Source: Intestinimonas butyriciproducens (GTDB lineage: Bacteria > Bacillota > Clostridia > Oscillospirales > Butyricicoccaceae). Taken from it: a stretch of 64,000 nucleotides of DNA. Below are positions 7,612 through 16,035 of the stretch, piece by piece. Both the position numbers and the translations under genes were made by a program. The stretch's first letter is position 1. Each line of letters starts with the position of its first letter. The notes under the pieces were generated by a model. That model saw only the letters and a list, made by a program, of their open reading frames with translations. It did no database searches and was not told where the DNA came from. Where the stretch lies: NCBI RefSeq assembly GCF_016901775.1, contig NZ_JACJKW010000017.1:1-64000 (forward strand). The letters run 5' to 3'.

Positions 7612-8535
7612 ATGCCAAGAGGTACTCATGGTGAAAAAATAGTTGCTGCTATGGAGAGTGCCAAACTGCCAAATAGCGACAAATCCAGATTGGAAGTAGC
7701 GTTACAAAAATATGATGAATGGATTATTGCATTAGAGGAAGCAGATGCCCCCACAGTTGATGAGCTAATTGAAAAATTAGTGGGGTTACTCAATAAATAC
7801 AAGTTCTACATCGACATTAATTTGATTTTTGATAGCCCCGAAGATTTCTTATATCGCCAGAAGGGCCAGTTGAAACTTGATAATACAGTTATTGAAGAGT
7901 TTCTTCCTATCTTTGTGCGGAAGTGCATAATTAAAGAATTTGGCAAATGTGATGTCGAAGTAGGCTCACAGACGGCAACATTTTCGTCTGCATATTTTGC
8001 GTCCAGTTTAAGCTCTCCTACAATCGGCGGAGGACTCAGCATAAAGACAAAAGATCAAGACTTCTCGATGAGCAGAACACTATATTTGAGATCCTCTTAC
8101 ACGCCAACATTTGATGCAGAAAAAACTGTAACAGTCACAACACATTTAGGATATGTGATGGCAGAATTAAAGACAAATCTTGATAAGACTATGTATCAAG
8201 AAGCCTCTGCTACAGCCCACGATGTAAAGTTGGCGGTAACAGGAGCAAAATATTATTTGCTTTGCGATTTCCTTGATATGACACCAATTAGCACAGCGAC
8301 AACCGATATTGATGAAATTCTGATTGTGAGAAAGGCAAAAAGAATTAGCTCCAATGTTCGGAAGGAGTTCAGCACATTCGCAGGAAGGCAAGCACACAGG
8401 GCTTGGTACATAGATTATCTGACAAACAACCCATATTCAGCAGATATCTTTAGGCGATTTGTTGAACATATTTTCTCACAAATGAAGAACGAGGATTTAA
8501 TTGAGGAAAGCGTTCTTGATTTGGGGTATTTTTAA
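7612..8535 (+). CDS. Bpu10I-family type II restriction endonuclease
   Basis: This 307-aa protein starts 3 bp after the methylase stop. It resembles the Bpu10I endonuclease family: a central segment with THLGYVMAELKTNLDKTMYQEASATAHDVK (about residues 180-210) supplies the E-x-K of a PD-(D/E)XK site, preceded by acidic residues at LRSSYTPTFDAEK. Bpu10I cuts the asymmetric sequence CCTNAGC and is made of two different subunits; here I see a single subunit. The family call comes from memory of the conserved ELKTNLDKTM block and from position beside a methylase. The recognition site cannot be read from sequence. Confidence 0.72.
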   Translation: MPRGTHGEKIVAAMESAKLPNSDKSRLEVALQKYDEWIIALEEADAPTVDELIEKLVGLLNKYKFYIDINLIFDSPEDFLYRQKGQLKLDNTVIEEFLPIFVRKCIIKEFGKCDVEVGSQTATFSSAYFASSLSSPTIGGGLSIKTKDQDFSMSRTLYLRSSYTPTFDAEKTVTVTTHLGYVMAELKTNLDKTMYQEASATAHDVKLAVTGAKYYLLCDFLDMTPISTATTDIDEILIVRKAKRISSNVRKEFSTFAGRQAHRAWYIDYLTNNPYSADIFRRFVEHIFSQMKNEDLIEESVLDLGYF

Positions 8536-8559
8536 TAAATCAATGCGAAAGGAGTATGT

Positions 8560-10455
8560 ATGTTACTTAAGAAAGTCACCATCCATAAATACAAGAGCTT
8601 CCTGACAGAGCAGACTTATGAGGTGGAAAGCCAGATTACACGGATCGTTGGCAAAAACGAATCTGGAAAAACGGCGCTGCTCGAAGCTCTGGCAAAATCG
8701 AATTATTTCGAGGATAATGCAGACTTCCAATTCGATAAGGACTTAGATTATCCTCGCAGCGAGTTGACAAAAGTACGCACTGAAAATCCCAGAGTGTTAA
8801 CTTGCGAGTATGAATTATCTGACGAAGATGTAAAAAGTGTGGAGGATGTTTTTGCGGAGGGCATTATTTCTAAGCAGCGCTTTTCAGTGACATCTTACTA
8901 CGATAACACAAGGACAACAACGGGAGTTTCAACTGATTTTGGAGTTTTCAAAGATTGGCTGATTTCAGCTTTTGGCGTGGGAGAACAAGGCAAAGAACTT
9001 ATTCATGCTGCAACCGATTATCCTTCCTTAGTGAGCGTTGTTTCCGAAAACAACTCCCTGCCGGGCATGAACGAGATTAAAGCCGAACTGGAAAAAATTA
9101 AGAAGGGAGCAAACGGATGGACGAATCCGCTGGAAGGGTACATCTATAAGACCTATATTTCTCCTGCGATTCCTAAACTGTGGTATTTTAGCGATTACTT
9201 CAGCTTGCCTTGCAGAATCAATTTAAGTGACTTCGCCGCAGGAAAACCGACAGGAAGCTTGTCTTCTGAGGAATACAAAATCGCAAAGGCACTGTTTGAA
9301 TTAAGTGGCTTGCAGATTTCTGATATTCAATCCGAGAGTAATTTTGAAGCGTTCAAGGCGCAGTTGGAAGCAACCTCTAATTCCATCACGGATGAAATGT
9401 TTGAGTACTGGACAACAAATCGGAATCTTGAAATTCGCTTTGAAATCGAGCATGCTGCAAACAATGTTCGCTATCTCAATATCAGAATTTATAACTCCAA
9501 GCACAGGGTAACGCTGCCGCTGAAAAATCGCAGTAAAGGTTTTCTTTGGTTTTTCTCTTTCCTTGTCTGGTTTAGCAAAATTCAAGGCGACAAGAACAGT
9601 AAATACATTTTATTATTGGACGAGCCCGGACTTAGTCTTCATGCCTCTGCACAAAATGATTTGTTGCGATTTATTGACGAAAAGCTTGCACCCGAATATC
9701 AAGTCATATACACAACACACTCGCCCTTTATGATTGATTCTCTAAGACTCAATGAAGTGCGAACTGTCTATGATACACAGAATCCTAAAATCGGTAGCGT
9801 TGTGTCGGATGCTGTTGAAGAAAAAGACTCCGATACGCTGTTTCCGTTACAGGCAGCGTTAGGTTACACGATTGCCCAAAACCTATATGTTTCACCGCAA
9901 AATCTTTTGGTAGAGGGTATTTCCGATTTGGTTTATCTTAACCATTTCTCGACTATTTTGAAAGATATGGGGAAACAGGGGCTGTCCGATGATGTCACGA
10001 TTGTCCCGGTGGGCGGTGCAGATAAGATTGCAACTTTCATTTCGCTCATGCGAGGCAACGAGCTATCCACAGTATGTTTGCTCGATACCTTTACGGATCA
10101 AGGGGCAGAAGTTCGATTGAAACGAATGGTAGAGCAGAAAATTATTGCTGACAAAAAGATTCTGTATTACCATTCCGTGATAGAACAGACCTTTGCTGAC
10201 ATTGAGGACTTGCTTAGCAAGGAAGAATATCTTGCGCTGTATAACGGTGCTTTCGGTACATCTGTGCAGATTTCCGATCTCGATGCAAATAAGCCGATAA
10301 TGTCGCAGCTGAAACGGCTTAATGGTAACAAGTCTTTCAATCACTATTCTCCCGCAAATTATATGGCGAAAAATATTGGCACACTTTCCTTCTCAGAAGA
10401 AACGATTGGGCGGTTTGAAAAGCTGTTTTCGATGGTCAATAGTAAATTCGATTAG
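8560..10455 (+). CDS. OLD-family ATP-dependent nuclease
   Basis: The 631-aa protein combines an ABC/RecF-type ATPase with a TOPRIM nuclease. Walker A is GKNESGKTA (about residues 31-39), Walker B is LLLDEPGLSLHASAQ (about 350) and the D-loop/His is YTTHSPFMID. The TOPRIM part has LLVEGISDLVYL (about 448), PVGGADKI and LLDTFTD, the metal-binding acids. OLD proteins act in phage defence, alone (P2 old) or with partners. It follows the type II system after 24 bp with its own AAAGGAG, forming a small defence island in the mobilizable element. No UvrD-like GajB partner is next to it, so it looks like a class 1 (single-gene) OLD. Confidence 0.86.
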   Translation: MLLKKVTIHKYKSFLTEQTYEVESQITRIVGKNESGKTALLEALAKSNYFEDNADFQFDKDLDYPRSELTKVRTENPRVLTCEYELSDEDVKSVEDVFAEGIISKQRFSVTSYYDNTRTTTGVSTDFGVFKDWLISAFGVGEQGKELIHAATDYPSLVSVVSENNSLPGMNEIKAELEKIKKGANGWTNPLEGYIYKTYISPAIPKLWYFSDYFSLPCRINLSDFAAGKPTGSLSSEEYKIAKALFELSGLQISDIQSESNFEAFKAQLEATSNSITDEMFEYWTTNRNLEIRFEIEHAANNVRYLNIRIYNSKHRVTLPLKNRSKGFLWFFSFLVWFSKIQGDKNSKYILLLDEPGLSLHASAQNDLLRFIDEKLAPEYQVIYTTHSPFMIDSLRLNEVRTVYDTQNPKIGSVVSDAVEEKDSDTLFPLQAALGYTIAQNLYVSPQNLLVEGISDLVYLNHFSTILKDMGKQGLSDDVTIVPVGGADKIATFISLMRGNELSTVCLLDTFTDQGAEVRLKRMVEQKIIADKKILYYHSVIEQTFADIEDLLSKEEYLALYNGAFGTSVQISDLDANKPIMSQLKRLNGNKSFNHYSPANYMAKNIGTLSFSEETIGRFEKLFSMVNSKFD

Positions 10456-10535
10456 GCCGACCTATAACTCCCTTTGGAACAAAGGGCGCACTTCTATACA
10501 GGGTAAACCCTGTATGCGTGCGCTCTGCGAGGCAA

Positions 10536-10566
10536 ACAGCCCGGACGATGGAAGTCCGGGCTGTTT
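10536..10566 (+). terminator. Terminator after the OLD gene
   Basis: ACAGCCCGGAC (10536-10546) pairs with GTCCGGGCTGT (10554-10564), followed by TTTT. It would end the defence operon. Confidence 0.7.
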
Positions 10567-10703
10567 TGCGTCACTGCGTTCCGTACAAGGGGCTGCACCC
10601 CTTGCGCCGCTTATGCGGCTATCCCTGCCCGTTTTGGATGGGAAACAATCTGTTTGCACAGACAGTTTCCCATCCAAAGCCTAAAACTCAACACGCAAAT
10701 TTT

Positions 10704-10735
10704 ACCGCTTGTCCGAAAGACAGGCGGTATTTTTT
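10704..10735 (+). terminator. Terminator/attenuator before the mobilization genes
   Basis: ACCGCTTGTC (10704-10713) pairs with GACAGGCGGT (10719-10728), followed by six T. It lies 27 bp before the DUF3847 start, so it may attenuate mobilization genes. Confidence 0.7.
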
Positions 10736-10761
10736 ATCTGCAAATAAAGGGGGAATCTACG

Positions 10762-11070
10762 ATGCCAACAACCGAAAAACTGAAACAGGAGATCGCAGAC
10801 GCAGAAAAGAAGCTGGCGCAGGAGCGCAGCAGGCTCCAGCGGCTGGAAAACCGCAAATCCTATTATGAGAAGGGAGACCGGCAGAAACGAACGCACCGCC
10901 TCATTACCAAAGGGGCCGCCGTGGAGAGCATCGCACCGCTGGCAAAGGCTTTGAGCGAAACGGAGTTCTATGCTTTTACGGAAAAGGTTTTCGCTTTGCC
11001 GGAAGTCAGGGCTTTGTTGATGGAAGCGGTCAATGCACACAATGAGGCAAGCCAGAAAGGAAAGGGATAA
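10762..11070 (+). CDS. DUF3847 mobilization accessory protein
   Basis: The 102-aa protein begins with a charged coiled coil (KLKQEIADAEKKLAQERSRLQRLENRKSYYEKGDRQKRTHRL), followed by a C-terminal helical part. This is the DUF3847 pattern, found directly upstream of MobA/MobL relaxases, where it is thought to be a relaxosome accessory protein binding oriT. AAGGGGG precedes the ATG at 10762. It ends 2 bp before the relaxase reading frame begins. Confidence 0.78.
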   Translation: MPTTEKLKQEIADAEKKLAQERSRLQRLENRKSYYEKGDRQKRTHRLITKGAAVESIAPLAKALSETEFYAFTEKVFALPEVRALLMEAVNAHNEASQKGKG

Positions 11071-11072
11071 GT

Positions 11073-12545
11073 ATCGCACTATTTCACTTCCATGTTACCC
11101 AAATCAAACGCAGCGCAGGTCAATCCGCTGTTGCGTCCGCTGCTTACCGATCCGGCGAAAAGCTGCACAGCGAGTATTACGGAGAGGACAGCGACTACAC
11201 CCGGAAAGGCGGTGTCCTCTGTTCTGAAATCCTGCTGCCGCCCCACGCCCCGCCTTCCTTAGCAGACCGGCAGACTTTGTGGAACGAGGTGGAAAAGGCA
11301 GAACGGGGCAGGAAAGCCCAGCTTGCATACAGTTTTGACATTGCTTTGCAGAACGAGTTTTCCATGCAGGAGAACATCGTCCTTGCAAGGCAATTTTTAT
11401 TGGAGCAGTTTGTGAGCCGGGGCATGGTGGTGGATTTCTCCGTTCATACCCCCGACAAGGGAGACGGCGGCATTGCCAACCCGCATTTTCATGTCATGTG
11501 TCCTATCCGTCCCCTGCTGCCGGATGGGAAATGGGGCAACAAGCAGCGGCGGGAATATCTCTTGGATGAAAACGGGGAGCGCATACGGGATGAAGCAGGA
11601 AACTATGTGTTCAACGCTGTCCCCACCACGGATTGGGGCAAGCCGGAAACGCTGGAACATTGGCGGGAGCAGTGGGCGGCAATGTGCAATGCTCGATTTG
11701 CCGAGAAAAGGCTGGAATGCCGTATCGACCACCGCAGCTACGAGCGTCAGGGCGTGGAGCAGCTGCCTACTGTCCATGAGGGGCCGGCGATCCGCCAGAT
11801 GGAGGCCAGAGGTATTCGTACTGATAAGGGTGATTTCAACCGCTGGGTCAAGGCAACCAATGCGTTGATTGGCAAACTGAAAAAGAGAATTGTGGCGCTG
11901 CTTAACTGGCTGAAAGAAGCACATGAGGAGTTGAACAAATCGCAAGCCCCCAATCTGGCGCAGCTGCTCAGCGAGTATTACACCAACCGCAGCACAGGGG
12001 CATGGAGCCGGAAAGCGAAAATCGGAAATCTCAAAGAATTCAATGAGATTTGTAATTATCTCATGCAGAACAATTTGACAACGCCGGAACAGTTGCAGGA
12101 GCGTGTATCTGCGTTGAGTGACCGCATTGACACTTTGAAAAGTACCTTGTCTGGCAAATCTGACCGCAGGAAGGAGTTAGATGAGCTTCTCCGCATGGTA
12201 CAGTTTTACGCTGACGGAAAACCTGTTGCTGACAAGCTGGCAGCCATCAAGTGGAAAGGTAGGCGTGAGCAATTCATGTCTGAAAATGAAAATGCACTCC
12301 GCCTGTATCACATGGCAGAGCGCAAATTAAAGCCGCATTTTAAGGATGGAAAATTGCCGGTCACTGCATGGCGCAAGGAGCATGACCGTCTGGAACAGGA
12401 ATACAAGACGGGGCAAGCGGAACTTTCGCCCATTTATGCGGAGGTGAAAAAACTTTGGCAGATCAAATACAAGGTAGAACAGGTTGTTCGTGCGCAGGAA
12501 AATCACGAGCAGAACCGCAGGAAACAGCATCAGATCGACCATTAA
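11073..12545 (+). CDS. mobA: MobA/MobL relaxase, start codon altered to ATC
   Basis: Read from 11073, the frame gives (M)ALFHFHVTQIKRSAGQSA and AAYRSGEKL, the usual first 30 residues of MobA/MobL relaxases, with the HFHVM metal-binding motif further on (NPHFHVMCPIRPL). That is 490 aa with no internal stop. The codon at 11073 is ATC, not ATG, while AAAGGG sits 6 bp upstream exactly where an SD should be. The first conventional in-frame start is TTG 11277, which would lose 68 residues including the N-terminal motif. Relaxases nick oriT and lead the strand into the recipient. Either ATC is used weakly, or the gene is mutated, or this is a base error. Confidence 0.75.
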   Translation: MALFHFHVTQIKRSAGQSAVASAAYRSGEKLHSEYYGEDSDYTRKGGVLCSEILLPPHAPPSLADRQTLWNEVEKAERGRKAQLAYSFDIALQNEFSMQENIVLARQFLLEQFVSRGMVVDFSVHTPDKGDGGIANPHFHVMCPIRPLLPDGKWGNKQRREYLLDENGERIRDEAGNYVFNAVPTTDWGKPETLEHWREQWAAMCNARFAEKRLECRIDHRSYERQGVEQLPTVHEGPAIRQMEARGIRTDKGDFNRWVKATNALIGKLKKRIVALLNWLKEAHEELNKSQAPNLAQLLSEYYTNRSTGAWSRKAKIGNLKEFNEICNYLMQNNLTTPEQLQERVSALSDRIDTLKSTLSGKSDRRKELDELLRMVQFYADGKPVADKLAAIKWKGRREQFMSENENALRLYHMAERKLKPHFKDGKLPVTAWRKEHDRLEQEYKTGQAELSPIYAEVKKLWQIKYKVEQVVRAQENHEQNRRKQHQIDH

Positions 12546-12559
12546 GGAGGACTTCAAAA

Positions 12560-13174
12560 ATGGAACTCAACTGGAAAGAGGACAATAACCTCATAAGGAA
12601 ACTTGCCAAAATACTTCTCGGAGATACGCTGCCCAATGGTGAGCCTGTAAGTTCACTCATATTGCTTGATGATACTTCACGGGCCGAATTGCAGCGGTGG
12701 GCAAATATGAGTGATGCAGAATTTGCAGCCGCACAACTCAGCGGTGATTCCATCCGCATTGATGTGGAGGATGTCATCAAACAACTGGAAGAAAAATATG
12801 CCCTTGATCCACAACTGCTCGATGATTTGTTTTCTGGTATTGATGCAGATGATTTGGATATTTGGGAAGAAATCAGTCAATGGGAAGATTCTGACCATGA
12901 CGAACCAACGGAATATTTTTTCTTCAATCCTGACCCCTATTTCAAACCCGAACCGCTGCCGCCTGACCGCCCCAAACACAATTTCTGGTTTGACGAGACT
13001 GGGCATATCCGTGTGAAAAATCCATCTGCATTCTGGCTGCCGGAGTTCACTTTACAGCGTGAGATCGGCGGCACAATTTACACCATTATGGGCAGCTATG
13101 ACGGGACAGAAACGCTGGACAGAAAGATGGAGCGCATTTTGACTGAAAAGTTTACAGAAAAGACGGAGGGATAA
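12560..13174 (+). CDS. Acidic protein with TnpW-like C-terminus
   Basis: This 204-aa protein starts at ATG 12560 after AAGGAGG. The middle is strongly acidic (LFSGIDADDLDIWEEISQWEDSDHDEPTEYFFF). The last 40 residues (FTLQREIGGTIYTIMGSYDGTETLDRKMERILTEKF) resemble TnpW-type transposon proteins (RRIGSTxYxVxxxFSxxxxET). Function is unknown; it lies between the relaxase and the recombinase, a usual place for TnpW-like genes. The long N-terminal part is not something I recognise. Confidence 0.5.
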   Translation: MELNWKEDNNLIRKLAKILLGDTLPNGEPVSSLILLDDTSRAELQRWANMSDAEFAAAQLSGDSIRIDVEDVIKQLEEKYALDPQLLDDLFSGIDADDLDIWEEISQWEDSDHDEPTEYFFFNPDPYFKPEPLPPDRPKHNFWFDETGHIRVKNPSAFWLPEFTLQREIGGTIYTIMGSYDGTETLDRKMERILTEKFTEKTEG

Positions 13175-13177
13175 TGA

Positions 13178-13582
<405 letters not shown>

Positions 13583-13706
13583 TGACCTGAAAGAGGAACA
13601 ATCGCACTACAATCGGCGCACCGGATCAAAACCGGCTTGCGGTGGCTATGGAGGTACACTGCATAAGCCCTTTCCGTTGCGCTGCCCACAACGAAAGGAG
13701 TCCATC

Positions 13707-13919
13707 ATGAAACAGGGAACTTTGGTTTATGACCACGCAACGGATCGGTACGACATTCGCTTTGACCTTGACTGCTACTACGGCGGTCTGCACTGCGGGG
13801 AATGCTTCGATGTCATGGTCGGGGGCAAGTGGAAACCCACCCGGATCGAGATGGCTGCGGACTGGTATCTCGTCGGCATCCGCACGGACGATTTGCAGGG
13901 ATTGAGGGTGAGGATGTGA
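13707..13919 (+). CDS. DUF5348 family protein
   Basis: This 70-aa protein (MKQGTLVYDHATDRYDIRFDLDCYYGGLHCGECFDVMVGGKWKPTRIEM) is the DUF5348 family, a small beta-rich protein found in Tn1549-like conjugative elements; its function is unknown. ATG 13707 follows AAAGGAG. It is the first recognisable gene of the large ICE, and its end overlaps the next gene by four bases. Confidence 0.78.
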   Translation: MKQGTLVYDHATDRYDIRFDLDCYYGGLHCGECFDVMVGGKWKPTRIEMAADWYLVGIRTDDLQGLRVRM

Positions 13920-14215
13920 AGACTTTCCTCAAGGAAGTGCTGCTTCCTCTGCTGATTGCCCTTTGTCTTGCCGCATTCTTCAAGCCGGTCTATATGGCGG
14001 ACGGCGTATGTGACTACTTCCTGATGTGGCTCTGTGTCGGCTTCCCATTCGGCATCCGCAGGATGTGTCTCTGGCTCGTCCCCTTCGGTTACGGCATATC
14101 CGGCACAGTAGGAATCTTCGCACTCAACATCATTATCGGTGGTCTTATCGGAGGACTCGCCCTGATTGTTGGGCTGCTGCTCGGCATCATCCATACCATC
14201 CGAGAAATCATCTGA
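13916..14215 (+). CDS. Small polytopic membrane protein (DUF6050-like)
   Basis: A 99-aa protein starting at GTG 13916, overlapping the DUF5348 stop. It has three likely membrane helices: LLPLLIALCLAAFFK, the FLMWLCVGFPFGI segment and FALNIIIGGLIGGLALIVGLLLGI. DUF6050 proteins in related elements have this size and location; the family name is tentative. No function is known. A strong terminator follows at 14231. Confidence 0.6.
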   Translation: MKTFLKEVLLPLLIALCLAAFFKPVYMADGVCDYFLMWLCVGFPFGIRRMCLWLVPFGYGISGTVGIFALNIIIGGLIGGLALIVGLLLGIIHTIREII

Positions 14216-14230
14216 ATATCTGAAAAGCTA

Positions 14231-14283
14231 AGAGGGTTTGTTTCATTCTCCAATTCGGAGCATGAAGCAAACCCTCTTTTTTT
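14231..14283 (+). terminator. Intrinsic terminator
   Basis: AGAGGGTTTG (14231-14240) pairs with CAAACCCTCT (14268-14277), with an inner CTCC/GGAG stem, then a T run. Confidence 0.88.
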
Positions 14284-14355
14284 GTTGCCCGAAAGCTGGA
14301 ACAATCTGCCCCTTGCAGATGACGGCGGTGCGGCGAGGAAAGGAGAGAAAACAAA

Positions 14356-14586
14356 ATGAGCTACATGACAGCCGGTAAGCTGCAAGCCTTTGAAGCCCTC
14401 ATGAAGGAGGTACCCGGCCACAACCACTATGACAGCGGATGCGACGGGATCTGCCCGGAATGCCGGTCGTGCTGCTTCCATCGTCCCTACTGGAAATATC
14501 AAACCTGTGTCTTCGAGGAATGTCCCTATTCCCCGGTGAAGCTGTCAACGCTGCGCTGTCAGCCGGTGATGGCAAGGGAGGGATAA
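14356..14586 (+). CDS. Small Cys-rich protein of the ICE
   Basis: A 76-aa protein with six or more cysteines (CDGICPECRSCCFHRPY, TCVFEECPY, LRC), likely zinc-binding. AGGAAAGGAG lies upstream of ATG 14356. It is the first gene after a terminator and 4 bp before the replication-initiator-like gene, so it may open that operon. I know no defined role. Confidence 0.55.
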   Translation: MSYMTAGKLQAFEALMKEVPGHNHYDSGCDGICPECRSCCFHRPYWKYQTCVFEECPYSPVKLSTLRCQPVMAREG

Positions 14587-14590
14587 CCGC

Positions 14591-15427
14591 ATGGCAGTCT
14601 ATCGCGTCAACAAAAACCGTGGCTACACGGTCATGGCAAATTACCATCTCAGGGATAAAACCCTGTCCCTCAAGGCCGTGGGGCTACTCTCCAAAATGCT
14701 GTCCTTCAACGATGGCTGGCAGTTCTCAACGAAAGGTCTTTCGGCGATCTGCAAGGAAGGCCCCGATGCTGTTCTGGCAGCTCTCAGGGAGCTTGAGGAC
14801 GCAGGGTATCTCGTCCGTCATCAGTCACGGGATGAAAAAGGCCGGATGAGCAGCATGGTTTTCGAGATATACGAGAAGCCGCAGATGGGTTTGCCGGACA
14901 CGGAAAAACCGCATACGGAAAAGCCGGACACGGATAATCCGTTCACGGGAAAACCGTGTACGGAAAATCCCGCACAATTAAATACTAATCAAGTAATTAC
15001 CAACGAAAGAAATAACTCTCTGAGAAACTATCAATCTATCAATCTTGATGGGATGGACAGGATGGATGAACGGGAGCAATACAGGGAATTGATCCGGGAT
15101 AACCTTGAGATCGACATCCGCTCTCAGGATAGGCACTATGACCTTGACCGGGTAAATGAAATTGTCGAGATCATGCTGGATGCTGTTTGCTCCACAAGAC
15201 CCACCATCCGTATCAACGGAGAAGATATGCCGCAGCCGGTGGTTAAGTCACGCTTCCTCAAGCTGGACAGCGGCCACATCGACTATGTGCTCCAAGCGAT
15301 GAACGATTGCCCTTCCGACATTCGGAACATCCGGGCATATCTGCTTACGGCGTTGTATAACGCTTCACTGACCATAGACAACTACTATTCAGCCCGCGTG
15401 AACTACGATTTTCACGGAAAAGGCTGA
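14591..15427 (+). CDS. Replication-initiator-like winged-helix protein (DUF6017)
   Basis: The 278-aa protein begins with a RepA/DnaD-type winged helix (MAVYRVNKNRGYTVMANYHLRDKTLSLKAVGLLSKML, then LRELEDAGYLVR) seen in Tn1549-like ICEs. A linker (about residues 100-125) carries imperfect repeats of the form TEKP/TDNP/TGKP/TENP. The C-terminal half (residues 150-278, LIRDNLEIDIRSQD...LTALYNASLTIDNYYSARVNYDF) is the DUF6017 domain. It probably binds the element's replication origin so that the circular ICE can replicate. ATG 14591 is preceded by AAGGGAGG. Confidence 0.78.
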   Translation: MAVYRVNKNRGYTVMANYHLRDKTLSLKAVGLLSKMLSFNDGWQFSTKGLSAICKEGPDAVLAALRELEDAGYLVRHQSRDEKGRMSSMVFEIYEKPQMGLPDTEKPHTEKPDTDNPFTGKPCTENPAQLNTNQVITNERNNSLRNYQSINLDGMDRMDEREQYRELIRDNLEIDIRSQDRHYDLDRVNEIVEIMLDAVCSTRPTIRINGEDMPQPVVKSRFLKLDSGHIDYVLQAMNDCPSDIRNIRAYLLTALYNASLTIDNYYSARVNYDFHGKG

Positions 15428-15543
15428 TGCGTAAGCATTCTCAATCAACTTAAAGGAGGTGAGATGAAAACATGATCCACATTTTACACGGTGTCCCGCC
15501 TTAGTGACAGGATTGCCCCGCAAATCTCAGAAAGGAGGTCCCC

Positions 15544-16035
15544 ATGCAGGATGAAGTAAATACTAAAGTCGTTGCGATTGCCATTAAGGGCGGCAGGATC
15601 ACTGCGGAAGTGCTGAAAAAGGCGCTCGCCAAATTCATTGAGGAAATTGAAAAGGCCGAAAAGCAAGCCTCTCAGCCCAAGACCTACCGGGGCAAGCAGT
15701 CCATCAAGCACCTTGTCGAGCAGAACGCCGCAATCAGCAACATCGAAGTGACCGACGGAAACATCAAGTCTTTCGAGCGTACAGCGAACAAGTACGGGAT
15801 CGACTACGCGCTCAAGAAAGACACCTCTGAGCAGCCGCCGCGCTATCTCGTCTTCTTCAAAGGCCGGGATGTGGATGTGATGACTCAGGCGTTCAAGGAG
15901 TTTTCCGCCAAGACGGTCAAGCAGAAAGAAAAGCAATCCCTCAAGCAGAAGCTCTCCCGCAGCAGGGAGCAGTCTAAAGCCCAGCACAAGGAGAAGGTCA
16001 AGGTTAAGACGAAGGATCGGGGCGTTGAGCTATGA
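15544..16035 (+). CDS. PcfB family conjugation protein
   Basis: This 163-aa protein has the PcfB/DUF3801 pattern: IAIKGGRITAEVLKKALAKFIEEIEK and GKQSIKHLVEQNAAISNIEVTDGNIKSFERTANKYGIDYALKKD, then a basic tail. In pCF10, PcfB binds the coupling ATPase PcfC and helps present the relaxosome. Its stop overlaps the VirD4 start by four bases (ATGA), as expected for partners. AAAGGAGG precedes ATG 15544. The C-terminal 40 residues are almost all K, Q, R and E, suiting DNA contact. Confidence 0.85.
   Translation: MQDEVNTKVVAIAIKGGRITAEVLKKALAKFIEEIEKAEKQASQPKTYRGKQSIKHLVEQNAAISNIEVTDGNIKSFERTANKYGIDYALKKDTSEQPPRYLVFFKGRDVDVMTQAFKEFSAKTVKQKEKQSLKQKLSRSREQSKAQHKEKVKVKTKDRGVEL

Larger units (their letters stand above)
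10456..10761. other. Hairpin-rich oriT candidate of the mobilizable element
   Basis: There is no gene in these 306 bases. They hold six inverted repeats: 10470-10486 (CCCTTT/AAAGGG), 10496-10515 (ATACAGGGT/ACCCTGTAT), 10536-10564, 10586-10604 (CAAGGGG/CCCCTTG), a perfect 14-bp stem at 10633-10646 with 10665-10678, and 10704-10728. Because it directly precedes the DUF3847 and MobA/MobL genes, I infer that it is the origin of transfer. The nick site is not identified. Confidence 0.6.
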
